NCBI RefSeq assembly: GCF_003576645.1
Contig: NC_044922.1
Coordinates: 14,177,985-14,241,984 of the forward strand
From: Ipomoea triloba
Lineage: Eukaryota > Streptophyta > Magnoliopsida > Solanales > Convolvulaceae
Direction: 5' to 3'
DNA length: 64,000 nt
Shown: positions 33,378-44,096 of the stretch, one piece after another
Numbering within the stretch: position 1 is the first letter of the stretch
Layout of the letters: every line of letters starts with the position of its first letter
Made by a program: the position numbers and the translations under genes
The notes under the pieces: model-generated
Database searches by the model: none
The model's input: the letters and a program-made list of their open reading frames with translations, nothing else
Told to the model about the DNA's origin: nothing

Positions 33378-35076
33378 TTCTGCTCAGGCTGATTCTCCTG
33401 TCACCACCACTGCTGCTCCTACTCGTCAAAGAGGACGACCCCGTGGCAAGTCCACACGTCCGACTGTTCGCTCCCATGCAATGGCTACGAGGAGTCGGTC
33501 TGTGGCTCCACTTTTGGCTCTCTCTGCTCAAGCATATCCTACCGAGCCCACTTGCTACACTCAGGCAGTTAAATTTTCTGAATGGCGAGAGGCTATGGAT
33601 TTGGAGTTCAATGCGCTTTTGCACAATCAGACTTGGGTTCTAGTTCCTCCTCGCCCAGGTATGAATGTGATTGGGTGTAAGTGGGTTTTTCGTACTAAAC
33701 GTAAAGCTGATGGTTCAATAGAGAGGCATAAGGCAAGACTTGTGGCGAAAGGGTTTAATCAAGATCCTGGTCAGGACTTTTTTGACACCTTTAGTCCGGT
33801 TGTGAAACCCACTACAGTCAGATTGCTTTTGAGTTTGGCTATTTCCTCAGGTTGGGTGGTTAGGCAGCTTGACGTACACAATGCATTTTTGAATGGTGAT
33901 TTGGCTGAGACTGTTTATATGCGTCAACCACCCGGGTATGCTGATGCTCAATTGCCTGATCACGTTTGTCTGTTGAAGCGTTCCTTATATGGCTTAAAGC
34001 AAGCTCCACGAGCTTGGTTTAATCGGCTGCATACTTTTTTACTCTCTATTGGGTTTATAGCTTCAAAGACTGATGTGTCATTATTCTATTACTCTCGTGG
34101 TTCTGCATGTGTGTATCTTTTAGTATATGTTGATGACATTTTGGTAATGGGGACTGATGAGCTACTAGTGTCTGATTTACTCTCTAAACTGTCTACTGCT
34201 TTCAAAATTAGAGATCTTGGTGAACCTGGTTTCTTTCTTGGAATTGAGCTAGTCAAAACTAGCAATGGTGTTATTATTTCTCAGCAGCGGTACATGTCAG
34301 ACATCTTGAAACGGGCTGGAATGACTGATTGTAAACCTCTCGCAACTCCTATTTCTGCATCGAAAACTCCATTGCTTAATTCAGATTCATATGAAGATCC
34401 AACGAAATACAGGAGTTTGGCTGGTGCTCTCCAGTATCTCACAATTACACGGCCAGACTTATCCTTTGCGGTCAATCAATTGTGTCAACATATGCATGCT
34501 CCAACATTGTCTCATTGGGAGTAGCTAAAACGAGTGCTCAGGTATGTCAAAGGCACCCTCTCATTCGGCTTGCGTATAACTCAGTCAAATTCTAGAGAGC
34601 TTCATGCTTTCTCTGATTCTGACTGGGCTGGTTGTCCTGAGGACCGTAAATCTACTAGTGGGTATGCAGTGTTTCTTGGCACCAATCTTATCTCTTGGGT
34701 GTGCAAGAAACAGAAGACAGTTGCAAGATCATCCACGGAAGCTGAGTATAAAGCCTTGGCTGATGTTTGTGCTGAGGTAATATGGATCATGTCCTTGCTG
34801 CGTGAGATCAAAATTGATAGCATCCCTACTCCCAAATTATGGTGTGACAATCTTGGTGCTACTTATATGTGTGCGAATCCAATTTTTCATGCAAGAACTA
34901 AGCACGTGGAGATTGACTACCACTTTGTTAGAGATAGGGTTGCCAATGGAGATATTCAGGTTAACTTTATTTCCACAAAAGATCAATTAGCTGATATCTT
35001 TACAAAAGCTTTGCCTAGTCCTAGATTTTCTTTTCTTAGGGACAAGCTTCAGGTTAGTAGTTTACCCTGCGCTTGA
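33378..35076 (+). pseudogene. Ale-like Copia reverse transcriptase and RNase H
   Basis: WREAMDLEFNALLHNQTWVL, GCKWVFRTK, KARLVAKGFNQ, QLDVHNAFLNG, SLYGLKQAPRAWF and the catalytic YVDDILVMG appear in order. A TAG at 34522-34524 interrupts HWE...LKRVLRYVKG. RNase H follows with [24 protein letters not shown] and the C-terminal HFVRDRVANG...QLADIFTKALP. The end is 8 bp before the 3' LTR. Apart from the stop and an upstream frameshift near 33360, the domains are complete. Confidence 0.9.
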
Positions 35077-35223
35077 GGGGGAGTATTAGGACTTTCTGAG
35101 TTTGAGTCACGTTAGGACTAGCTATTCTACTCTACCTGAGACTCCCCTTGTATATATATCTCCTATTTCTCATCATTGTAATTGTTCAATTGAATCAATA
35201 CAATATTCAGTTCTCATCTTACG

Positions 35224-36010
35224 TACTGTTATGTTAATATATGAGTTCTTGGATTTCCTGGTCAATTAAAGATAATATCTTATAATATGCTTATATATTA
35301 TAAAATATCCACTTTGTTTTTTTAACAGTACGCGAACTGATATTATCCAACGTATTTCCTTTTAATATATACGTGAACCTATAAATATTCAAGGAAATAC
35401 GTTAGAATTGATACTTTGTATTATTCTATTAGGATTGTATTACGTATTTCCTTTTAATATATTTTTTACCCATTGATTTTCTGATATTATTTATTACGGT
35501 ATATATATTTGTTTGATATCTAATTATGATTATTTGTTAGTCACCAAAGTGACCAAATTATAAAGTTTCGTAGATATCAAATTTAAATAAAAATTCAATT
35601 ACCCATGATATGTGATGCTTATAATGAAATGACATGATTTTATTTTCTATTATATTGGGTAAATTGAAGTTTAATAATTATGAAATATTTAAGAGTCGCC
35701 CAAAGGTTGATCAATTATTTCATAATTATAAACATAATAGCGGTTAATTATTTATATTCGATTGGATTGTTTAGCATATCCAAAGATAGCAAACAAGTCT
35801 AGTCGTACTATAATTAATAGCCAATTATGTGAAAATTGTAATAATTGAGCCTCATTATGTTTAATGTTATACATTGTTGGATCACCCAAAGGAGACCTTC
35901 AATGTATTTAATTGTTTACGAGTATGTTAGTTAAATGTATTTATTTTGTGTTAATGTAGAATTAATATTTTAAGTATTTTATATGTATTGCAGCATTAAG
36001 TTGTGTTTCA
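35224..36010 (+). other. leader of the outer Copia element, right of the nested insertion
   Basis: AT-rich untranslated leader. Contains a 13-bp perfect inverted repeat AACGTATTTCCTT (35349-35361) / AAGGAAATACGTT (35391-35403), and a further TACGTATTTCCTTTTAATAT near 35441. No coding. Confidence 0.65.
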
Positions 36011-36605
36011 ATGCATTCGCAAGTTGCGTCTATTGTAAAGTTTAATGGGCTGAATTTTGCTGAGTTGCATGAACAAATTCAGTTTCACCTCGGTGTTCTG
36101 GATCTTGATCTAGCACTCTTGACCGACAAGCCCGCTGCTATTGATGATAATAGTAGTGCTGATGATGTAGCTTTCCATCAAGCATGGGAAAGGTCAAATA
36201 GACTCAGCATAATGCTTATGCAAATGACACTTGGAAGCAACGTCAAGTCAACAATTCCCAAATTTGACAGTGCTAAGGATTTGTTGAAACATGTGGAGAA
36301 AAATTCACTTTCTGAATGTGCTGATAAGGCCCTAGCAGGCACACTTATGGGTAAACTGACCACCATGAAATTTGATGGTTCGCGTTCCATGCATGAGCAT
36401 GTTACTGAGATGATAACCTTAGCAGCAAAATTAAGGTCCATGGAAATGGAAGTGAGTGATACTTTCCTTGTTCAATTTATTTTAAACTCTTTGCCTCACG
36501 AGTATGAGACATTCCAAGTGAATTATAATTCCATTAAAGATAAGTGGAATGTGCTCGAATTGCATAAAATGCTAAATCAAGAGGAAAGAAGGCTTGAGGG
36601 ACAAG
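36011..36605 (+). pseudogene. outer Copia gag, N-terminal part
   Basis: The frame starts MHSQVASIVKFNGLNFAEL and has KDLLKHVEKN, ALAGTLMGKL, MHEHVTEMI and LNSLPHEYETF, the UBN2 gag region of plant Copia elements. It is cut after EERRLEGQ by the solo LTR at 36606 and resumes at 38106. Confidence 0.88.
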
Positions 36606-38100
36606 TGACAAGATGATGGTATGGGGTGAGTGGGATGTATAGGTGGTGTGGAAGTGGTAAAACAAAGAGTCATAAACTCCCCGAGTGTCGTATCTCTCGC
36701 GGATGGAAAATTGGAGAATATACGGATTTCCTATCTTGAGTTGTTCGGATAATACTAAGGTCACACATGTAGAGGTTGTTGGGTTGAAGTAGTAAGGGTG
36801 CAAAGGTTGATAAGATTGAAGGTAAGTAAATGTAAATAAAAGCGGATGGGGGCTAGAGTATCGTGGAGATTGGTTTGGAGCATGTGGTAGAGGATTGATT
36901 TCCCGTGGAGATTGGTTTGGAGCATGTGGTAGAGGATTGATTTCCATTGAGTCATGGTTGAAGGAGCTTGGAACATTGTCCTGAGTGGCGTCACACTCAA
37001 GCTCCCAATCCTCAGTATTGTCCTGAGTGGCGTCACACTCAAGCTCCCAATCCTCAGTCGGTTGGGGAGTGGCGTCACACTCAAGCTCCCAATCCTCAGT
37101 CGGTTGGGAATTTTATCAAACACTTTGTCTACAAGTTCCCTCCGGATCTCATCTTCTCAGATTGAGAGCGGGAGATGTGGGTAGTGGGCTACATCTCTTT
37201 GCATTGAGAGCGGGAGATGTGGGTAGTGGGCTACATCTCTTTGCAATATCTCGCCAAAGAGATGATCCTAAGCTCTTGAAGAGATCGGGGCCCTCGATCT
37301 AGCAAGATCATACCAAACATACACACAATTTCAACATTCCCCAAAGAAATCAAACTCATTCATCAAATTAGATCATAAATACCAAATCTCTCTAGCCCCT
37401 ATCCTAGGGATTAGCCTCTCATAGGCTTTAACAACATCAAAGCATTAAAATAGAAAAGCATATCTACAAGATCAAGACAAAAAGCAAATAACTTTAAGGA
37501 AAAGGGAAAAGCAAGAGAAATCCAAAGAGAATACAAGTTTTAAAATGCAAGAAGTTACCAAAAGGATCTCAAGACTATGGAGATCAAAGTCTTCTTCCCC
37601 AAGGAGCTCTTCTTCCTCCTCCTAATCCTATCTAACCCTAACTTAAAGAGAGAAGTGAAAAGTGACAAAAGGACCCCCTCCTCCTAGCTGAAATGTCCCT
37701 TAAATACTAAAACATCGCGCAGGATTCTGGTGCCGCCCCACGCCTGCTCACACGCGTGTGGACTGGCGTGGATGGTTACTGGAATAATTCCACACCAGCT
37801 CACACGCGTGGTGGTGCTCGTGGGCGTGGGTTTCTTCGTTCTCTTTCCTTTTGTTGTTTTCGGTTTGGTCTTTGTGTGCTCCCGTGTGGTTTGATTCTTC
37901 CTTTTACTGGTTTTTGCTCTCTTTTAGTTGATTTCAGCCTTCATACCTATGGGAATTCTTCAAAACACTCCTCACGAAACTCATTTGCAATTTGTTAGTA
38001 AAATGTCATGGAAACGCATAATTGCATTCTCTAATACTTTGTTTTGGCAAGAAATCCAATTAATCAATTCTAGATAATTAGGTACTTTTGGCGTCTATCA
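36606..38100 (-). mobile_element. solo LTR in the Copia gag, minus strand
   Basis: 1495 bp between target duplications ACAAG (36601-36605, 38101-38105). On the minus strand it starts TGATAGACGCCAAAAG and ends CATCTTGTCA. Palindromes lie at 37749-37760 and 37803-37810, a TATTTAAGGG TATA-like box at 37698-37707 (reversed), and the U5 motif GAGATACGACACTCGGGGA near 36690. Closely related to the LTR at 1-2103. The gag sequence reads through once the insert and one duplication are ignored. 42-bp tandem duplications at 36862-37245 are probably assembly errors. Confidence 0.9.
37749..37810. promoter_or_regulatory. CACACGCGTGTG palindrome pair in LTR U3
   Basis: A 12-bp perfect palindrome CACACGCGTGTG (37749-37760) and a second CACACGCGTG (core palindrome 37803-37810) are 52 bp apart centre to centre. 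They lie about 45-110 bp upstream of the minus-strand TATA box. Same ACGCGT core as in two other LTR families here. Confidence 0.6.
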
Positions 38101-38105
38101 ACAAG

Positions 38106-38384
38106 GGATTCACTCAGTTAATCTCATGAGTCAGTCAAGGGCTGGTAAAAAGTTTGGAAAGAAGAATCAGAAGGGTAAGAAAGGACCAATGAAGACCAAT
38201 GAGTCCTCTTCTCAAATCCACAAAAAAAGAACATAAGAATGACAAGTGTCATTTCTGCAAGAAATTTGGACATTTTCAGAAAGATTGCCTTAAGCGTAAG
38301 GCATGGTTCGAAAAGAAAGGTATAAATTTTATATTAGTATGTTTCGAATCAAATTTAACTGAAGTTCCTTATAATACTTGGTGA
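38106..38384 (+). pseudogene. outer Copia gag C-terminus with zinc knuckle
   Basis: Resumes gag after the solo LTR (GIHSVNLMSQ), changes frame near 38190, and carries the knuckle CHFCKKFGHFQKDC. It ends NTW then TGA (38382-38384), directly before the protease motif IDSGSTTHVSN. Confidence 0.85.
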
Positions 38385-39670
38385 ATTGATTCTGGTTCCA
38401 CTACTCACGTTTCGAATACTATGCAAGGATTCCTTATGACCCAAACCATAAAGCCAAATGAAAGATTTGTGTTCATGGGGAACAGAGTTAAAGCTTCAGT
38501 AGAAGCCATTGGAACTTATCGTTTAATTTTAGATATTGGACATCATTTAGATTTGTTTGAGACTCTTTATGTTCCTTCAGTTTCTAGGAATTTAATTTCT
38601 TTGTCAAAACTAGACTCTTATGGTTTTTCCTTAAAGTTTGGAAATGGATGTTTTAGTTTGTTCAAACAAAATCACTTTATTGGTTCTGGTATACTTTCTG
38701 ATGGTTTGTACAAATTAAATCTTGACAATCTTTTTGCTGAAACTCTTTTAACCATGCATCATAGTATTGGAACTAAACGAGGTTTAGTTGATGAACGATC
38801 AGCTTACTTGTGGCACAAACGTTTGGGTCACATATCCAAGGAAAGGATTCAAAGACTTGTAAAGAATGAAATTCTTCATGAATTGGATTTTACTGATCTC
38901 GGTATTTGTGTGGATTGTATTAAAGGAAAACATTCAAATCACACAAATAAGAATGCAGCCACAAGAAGTACACAGCTCCTTGAAATAATACACAATGATA
39001 TATGTGGAAAGGAAAAATATTTCATCACATTTATTGATGACTTTTCACGTTATGGTATGTCTATTTGTTGCATGAAAAATCTCAATCAATAAATGCCTTA
39101 GAGGTATTTGTGGAAGAGGTTGAAAGACAATTAGACAGAAAGGTGAAAATTATAAGGTCTGATAGGGGTGATGAATATTATGGGAAATATAATGAAAGTG
39201 GACAATGTCCTGGTCCATTTGCTAAATTTCTTGAAAAACGTGGTATTTGTGCCCAATACACAATGCCCGAAACACCGCAACAAAATGGTGTTGTAGAAAG
39301 GCGTAATCGAACCTTAATGGAAATGGTTAGCATGATGAGTTATTCTTCTTTACCCTTGTCATTGTGGACATATGCTTTAAAAACCGCTGCTTATTTATTA
39401 AACATGGTTCCTAGCAAGGTAGTTTCAAAAGCACATTTTGAACTGTGAACTGGAAGGAAACCCAGTTTAAGGCACCTTCATGTTTGGGGATGCCCGGCAG
39501 AGATACGCATTTATAATCCACATGAAAAGAAACTGGACTCAAGAACAACTAGTGCATTTTTCATTGGTTATCCAGATAAATCTAAAGGGTATAGATTTTA
39601 TTGTCCTAGCCATACTACAAGAATTGTTGAAAATAGAAATGCCAAGTTTATTGAGAATGGTAACATAAGT
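38385..39670 (+). pseudogene. outer Copia protease and integrase
   Basis: IDSGSTTHVSN carries the protease active site. LYVPSVSRNLISLSKL, then WHKRLGHISKERI and CVDCIKGKHSN (HHCC) follow. The integrase core begins HNDICG, but a few residues before KEKYFITFIDDFSRY seem deleted. A frameshift near 39060 and then IIRSDRGDEY and QNGVVERRNRTLMEM complete the D,D,E set. TGA at 39446-39448 falls at a conserved Trp (EL-W-TGRKPS). Another frame change follows near 39480. Confidence 0.85.
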
Positions 39671-41573
39671 GAGAGTGCTGAACCACGAAAAGTGGAACTT
39701 AAAGAAGTTACGGTGCAAGATTCTCCAATAACTTCTTCTCAATTTGTTGTTCATGTGCGTCAAATTACTTTACCTGGAGTTACTCATATTGTTCATCCTG
39801 CAACGAATGAACAATCTAATGACTTACCTGAACAACAAATTAATGATCAACTACTCTATAATGAAGTTATCAGTGAACCCATGAATGATATTCCTACAGA
39901 AGTAGCATTAAGAAGATCTCAAAGACAAAGGAGATCTGCTATATCTGATGATTATATGGTTTATCTTCAAGAATCAGATTTCGATATTGGAATTGATAAA
40001 GATCCAGTTTTATTTTCACAGGCTATAAATAGTCTTAATTCTTCTAAATGGGTCGAAGCCATGAAAGATGAGTTAAAATCGATGGAACATAATGAAGTAT
40101 GGGATCTTGTTGAACTGCCTGAAGGTTGTAAGCCAGTTGGCTGTAAATGGGCTTTTAAGACCAAACATGACTCAAATGGCAATATCAAACGGTATAAGGC
40201 CAGACTTGTTGCCAAAGGTTTTACTCAGAAAGATGGCATTGATTTCAATGAAACATTTTCACCTGTTTCAAAGAAAGATTCATTTAGAATAATTATAGCA
40301 CTAGTAGCTCATTATGACTTAGAGCTGCATCAAATGGATGTGAAAACAGTCTTTTTGAATGGAAGTTTAGAAGAAGAAATTTACATGAACCAACCTGAGG
40401 GTTTTTTAGTTGGAGGAAAGGAACACATGGTGTGTAAACTTAACAGATCGATATACGGACTTAGACAAGCTTCTCGACAATGGTATCTTAAGTTTAATGA
40501 TACTGTAATGTCCTTTGGATTTAAGGAAAACACTGTTGATCAGTGTATATATCTGAAGGTTAGTGGGAGCAAGTTTATATTTTTGATTCTGTATGTCGAT
40601 GATATTTTGCTTGCTACTAATGATCTTGGTTTAATGCATGAGACCAAGATGTTTCTTTCTAAGAACTTTGAAATGAAAGATATGGGTGAGGCATCCTTTG
40701 TGATTGGAATTGAAATATTCCGTAATAAATCACAAGGAGTGTTAGGATTGTCTCAGAAAGCATATATTAACAAAGTCTTAGAAAGATTTAGAATAGAAAA
40801 GTGTTCTGCATCTGTTGCTCCAATTCAGAAGGGGGATAAGTTCAGTCTTATGCAATGCCCAAAGAATGAATTGGAGCGAAAAGAAAATGGAAAATATTCC
40901 TTATGCATCTGTCGTTGGGAGTTTGATGTATGCTCAAACATGTACCAGACCAGACATTAGCTTTGCTGTCGGGATGCTTGGTAGATATCAAAGCAATCCT
41001 GGTATAGATCACCGGAAGGCTGCAAAGAAGGTGTTGAGATACTTACAAGGCACAAAGGAGTACATGCTTACTTATAAGCAGTCCGATCGCCTTGAGGTGA
41101 TAGGATACACAGATTCAGATTTTGCCGGGTGTTTGGACACAAGGAAGTCCACATTTGGATATCTGTTCCTTTTAGCTGAGGTGGCTATCTCTTGAAAAAG
41201 TGCGAAGCAGACTGTCATTGCTACATCCACTATGGAAACTGAGTTGGTGGCATGTTTTATGGCCACAAATCATGGATTGTGGCTGCAGAATTTTATTTCA
41301 GGACTTGGAATTGTCGACAGTATTGCCAAGCCGCTGAAAATTTATTGTGATAATGCTGCAGCAGTCTTCTTTTCTAAAAACGACAAGTATACAAGTGGTG
41401 CTAAACATATTGATTTGAAGTATCTTGCTGTTAAAGAAGATGTTCGGGAACGAAGAATATCAATTGAACACATTAGCACTAGATTAATGATTGCAGACCC
41501 ATTAACTAAAGCCTTGCCCCCGAAGGCATTTAATGAGCATGTTGAGAGAATGGGTGTTATTGAAAACAGTTAA
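39671..41573 (+). pseudogene. outer Copia reverse transcriptase and RNase H
   Basis: RRSQRQRRSA, then WVEAMKDELKSM, GCKWAFKTK, YKARLVAKGFTQ, HQMDVKTVFLNG, SIYGLRQASRQWY and YVDDILLA define RT. A frameshift lies near 40885 (before IPYASVVGSLMYAQ). RNase H shows TDSDFAGC, a TGA (41193-41195) at the conserved Trp before KSAKQT, STMETELVA, IYCDN and ISTRLMIADPLTKALPP. It ends in the leader to the 3' LTR. Catalytic residues survive, frames do not. Confidence 0.9.
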
Positions 41574-41960
41574 CATTATGTTAAGATTTGTGTTTTTGGT
41601 ATATTTGGTACTTGGAGCTCAATATAATTTTGTTCCTGTATTAAGTATCCTGTTTAGTTTTGAAGTATATATACATGAATGTTTTATGTCAATATGAATA
41701 GGATTTGTCTTTAACAAAGACATTATCGTCGACCATTATGAAAAATATCATTATGCATCATATTAAGTTTGAAATTAATATTGTGATACATGGAAGGGAC
41801 TGCGTTAAATTAGTGACGTATTACCGCCATGATTCTTATTAGTTTCTAACTAAATGATGACTTATGTTCCGACCAATGTAACGAAAGAATTAGCTTATAC
41901 TATGCATATTATGTTTCACGTTCATTATTAAATTTATGATTTGTGCGCCAAGTGGGAGAA

Positions 41961-42365
41961 TGTTAGAATAATTATGTTTAATATTGTATGGCTCACTATT
42001 ATTAATATGGCTAATAAATATTTATTTAAATTTAATAATAATGATAATTCTATTATTGGTCAGATAATATATGGAGCAGTTTCAACTGCTCAGATAACCA
42101 TCTCACGTTGATGGAACTGTGAGATGGTTTATCAACCACTCAGGACTCTGGTCCTCTCCCCAACCCTTCTGCAAAACTAAAAGTTCTCTCTCCATCAGAG
42201 TTCTTAGACTAAGGGAACGCTCAGGGTCTGGAGGGAGAAACCAAGTCTCCCATTGAAGCATCTGCAGTGAAACCATGGAGCCAAGTATATTCATTAAACG
42301 CTAATTTAAGTATTTATGAAAATCATGTGTTCCTAAGGTCCTGTATGCTTAAGTTTTGACTTACA
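41961..42365 (+). repeat. 3' LTR of the outer Copia element
   Basis: 405 bp, preceded by the polypurine tract AAGTGGGAGAA and followed by TATGG. Confidence 0.93.
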
Positions 42366-42370
42366 TATGG

Positions 42371-43358
42371 CACGTACTTGTATGAATTGTTAGATTCTAA
42401 ACACTAATGTTCTGGAATTAACAAAGGATTCAAGCAAATTATGATTGAGGATGGAAAGTAAACGAATATTTTTGGGGTTTTCATATAAAGGAATGCAAAT
42501 TAAATATGGATTAACTATATGATAAAAGAATGGGTCCAGATTAGCGGTATTACTTTCTTGATGCTCTAACAATCTCAGAATTAGGGGAAAACAATTCACC
42601 AAGGGAATTATAGCAATGCACTTAAGAATTCAAGTCTAAGCTACGATAGTAATCAATAAACAATAATTAGAGTAGGATTGCCCCACTTTCGTGATGTATC
42701 AATCCTAACCCTTGAAACAAAAAGCATTATAAGCCTCAAATTACCCCTAAGAAAAATTGGGTTTGAAATTGGTTAAGCTTGAGTCTTTTATCCAACTTTC
42801 ATTAAGAAAAAGGAAGAACTCACTATTAAAGCTCCAAGAAGAAGAATGTCTCAAATGCCTGATGAAAGGAGAATGAAAGGGTAGAGGGATGGAGAGGCAA
42901 AGCTGCATTACTGTAGTATTTATAGGGGTGAACGAAACCCTAGGTAATTGGAGTTGATGTGAATGGCTAGGCAAGGCCAAATTTGAGAATTTTGGTCCTA
43001 AGCTTTGGATTATCATTTTGGATTAAAATGAGAACAAGTTTAGGCTAAAACATAGTCTAATTAGTATAAAAAAAATATATTAGGTTTTTCTTAGGTTGAA
43101 CCCCAGGCTTAAAATAAATGATAACAAGATCTCAGGTTCCTCTCAGATAGAATTTTGACTAAAAGTCTTGAATGAAAATTATAATATATAAGTAGGGTTT
43201 ATAAAATCATAAGTTTACATATAAATATTTTCGTTCAAAACATTTGTTTTGAATTTTATAACAAGGGATTATTTCTAAAGAATTGAAAATATAGTAATTA
43301 TTTTATTTAAAAATCTTTGTTGTGAGAATAGGTTTTATTTTGAAGTTTTGAGGTATCA
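42371..43358 (-). repeat. LTR of the 22-kb family, right of the Copia insertion
   Basis: R/U5 part (42371-42800) is clearly homologous to 22005-22400 on the same strand. On the minus strand the LTR seems to start TGATACCTCAAAAC at 43358, where it abuts a Tat gag relic. The U3 part is not similar to that of the 22-kb copy. No coding. Confidence 0.6.
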
Positions 43359-43375
43359 CAACCATAAAGTGTCTT

Positions 43376-44096
43376 TTAGCCTTCATGCTTCCTGCGAAGT
43401 GTGTCAAAAACTGTTCGGCCAAGGTCTCGAAGTAGTTGATAGATCGGGGTGGCAGTGACAGGAACCATCGTTGCGCTGCCCCACCTAGTGTCGAGAAGAA
43501 GGTGCAGCAAATCATGTGGTCCTATGCTCCTATCACAATCATCTTTGCCTGAAAATTGACTAGGTAACCACTAGGGTCATCTGTCCCATCATATGTAGGC
43601 ATCACCGGGCATTTAAAAGTCCCTTAGCGCGTGATACTCTTGGATCTCAATGCTACTTTCGACGATCCCTTATGGAGAATTATCCTTATGATACTCCTCT
43701 GCCCGTGGCTCTCGTGTTCGGAGGGCTCAGCAGCCTTTCCTCGCTGCTGGGGGTTGAGTCGGGCTTTTCTGCAACGGGCTCCTATCTGCTAGGTTATCTT
43801 GCCTTTCTCGTTCGATGGCAGGCAATTGGCTTTGGGGCCCTAGATGGTTGAGGACCGAATTCACAAGGCGGTGATTTCTGGGTGGGTCGGCCTCTTCTTC
43901 CTCCCGAGGATTTTCCAATTCATCTCTTCTTGAAGGCGCAGGTCGATCGGACGGTGCGCAGGAGGCAGACCAACTAAGAGTTTTTCCAGACCGACTGGTC
44001 AATCTGGGTGTTTTGTCGTGTAGTCACCTTGATCTAGGGTTTTGAGGACCGAACGTAATATTTTGTATCAATCCCCACAGAGGGTGCCAATATTGG
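43376..44096 (-). pseudogene. Tat-like (Ogre/Retand type) Gypsy gag relic with primer-binding region
   Basis: Minus strand: 44078-44096 reads TTGGCACCCTCTGTGGGGA, like the region after the LTR in Tat elements. 43727-44002 has a Pro/Arg/Glu-rich N-terminal gag frame. 43376-43590 has MPTYDGTDDPSGYLVNF, LGGAAQRWFLSLPPRSI and FAGSMKAKRHF, the retrotransposon gag domain, with one stop. It is cut at 43358 by the LTR. Confidence 0.75.

Larger units (their letters stand above)
29610..35218 (+). mobile_element. Ale/Retrofit-like Copia element nested in the outer Copia leader
   Basis: Short LTRs of 135 bp (29610-29744, 35084-35218) with two differences; target duplication TTACG at 29605-29609 and 35219-35223. 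LTRs start TATTAGGAC rather than the usual TG. The primer-binding site (GTATCAGCTAGCC, from 29747) follows the 5' LTR, and the tract TTGAGGGGGAG precedes the 3' LTR. Very short LTRs and a single gag-pol fit the Ale lineage. 31063-32212 and 32214-33363 are the same sequence either side of an N, so the real element is probably about 4.4 kb. Confidence 0.92.
28748..42365 (+). mobile_element. Copia retrotransposon with nested insertions
   Basis: Two 405-bp LTRs (28748-29152, 41961-42365) begin TGTTAGAATAATT and end CTTACA, with target duplication TATGG at 28743-28747 and 42366-42370. About ten base differences separate the LTRs, near 2.5%. The paralogous LTR at 22 kb holds the uninterrupted target. 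The primer-binding site (TGGTATCTGAGTC, 29155 on) resembles the initiator tRNA-Met site. The polypurine tract AAGTGGGAGAA is at 41951-41960. The interior is interrupted by an Ale-like Copia (29610-35218) and a solo LTR (36606-38100). Coding regions carry stops and frameshifts. Confidence 0.93.
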
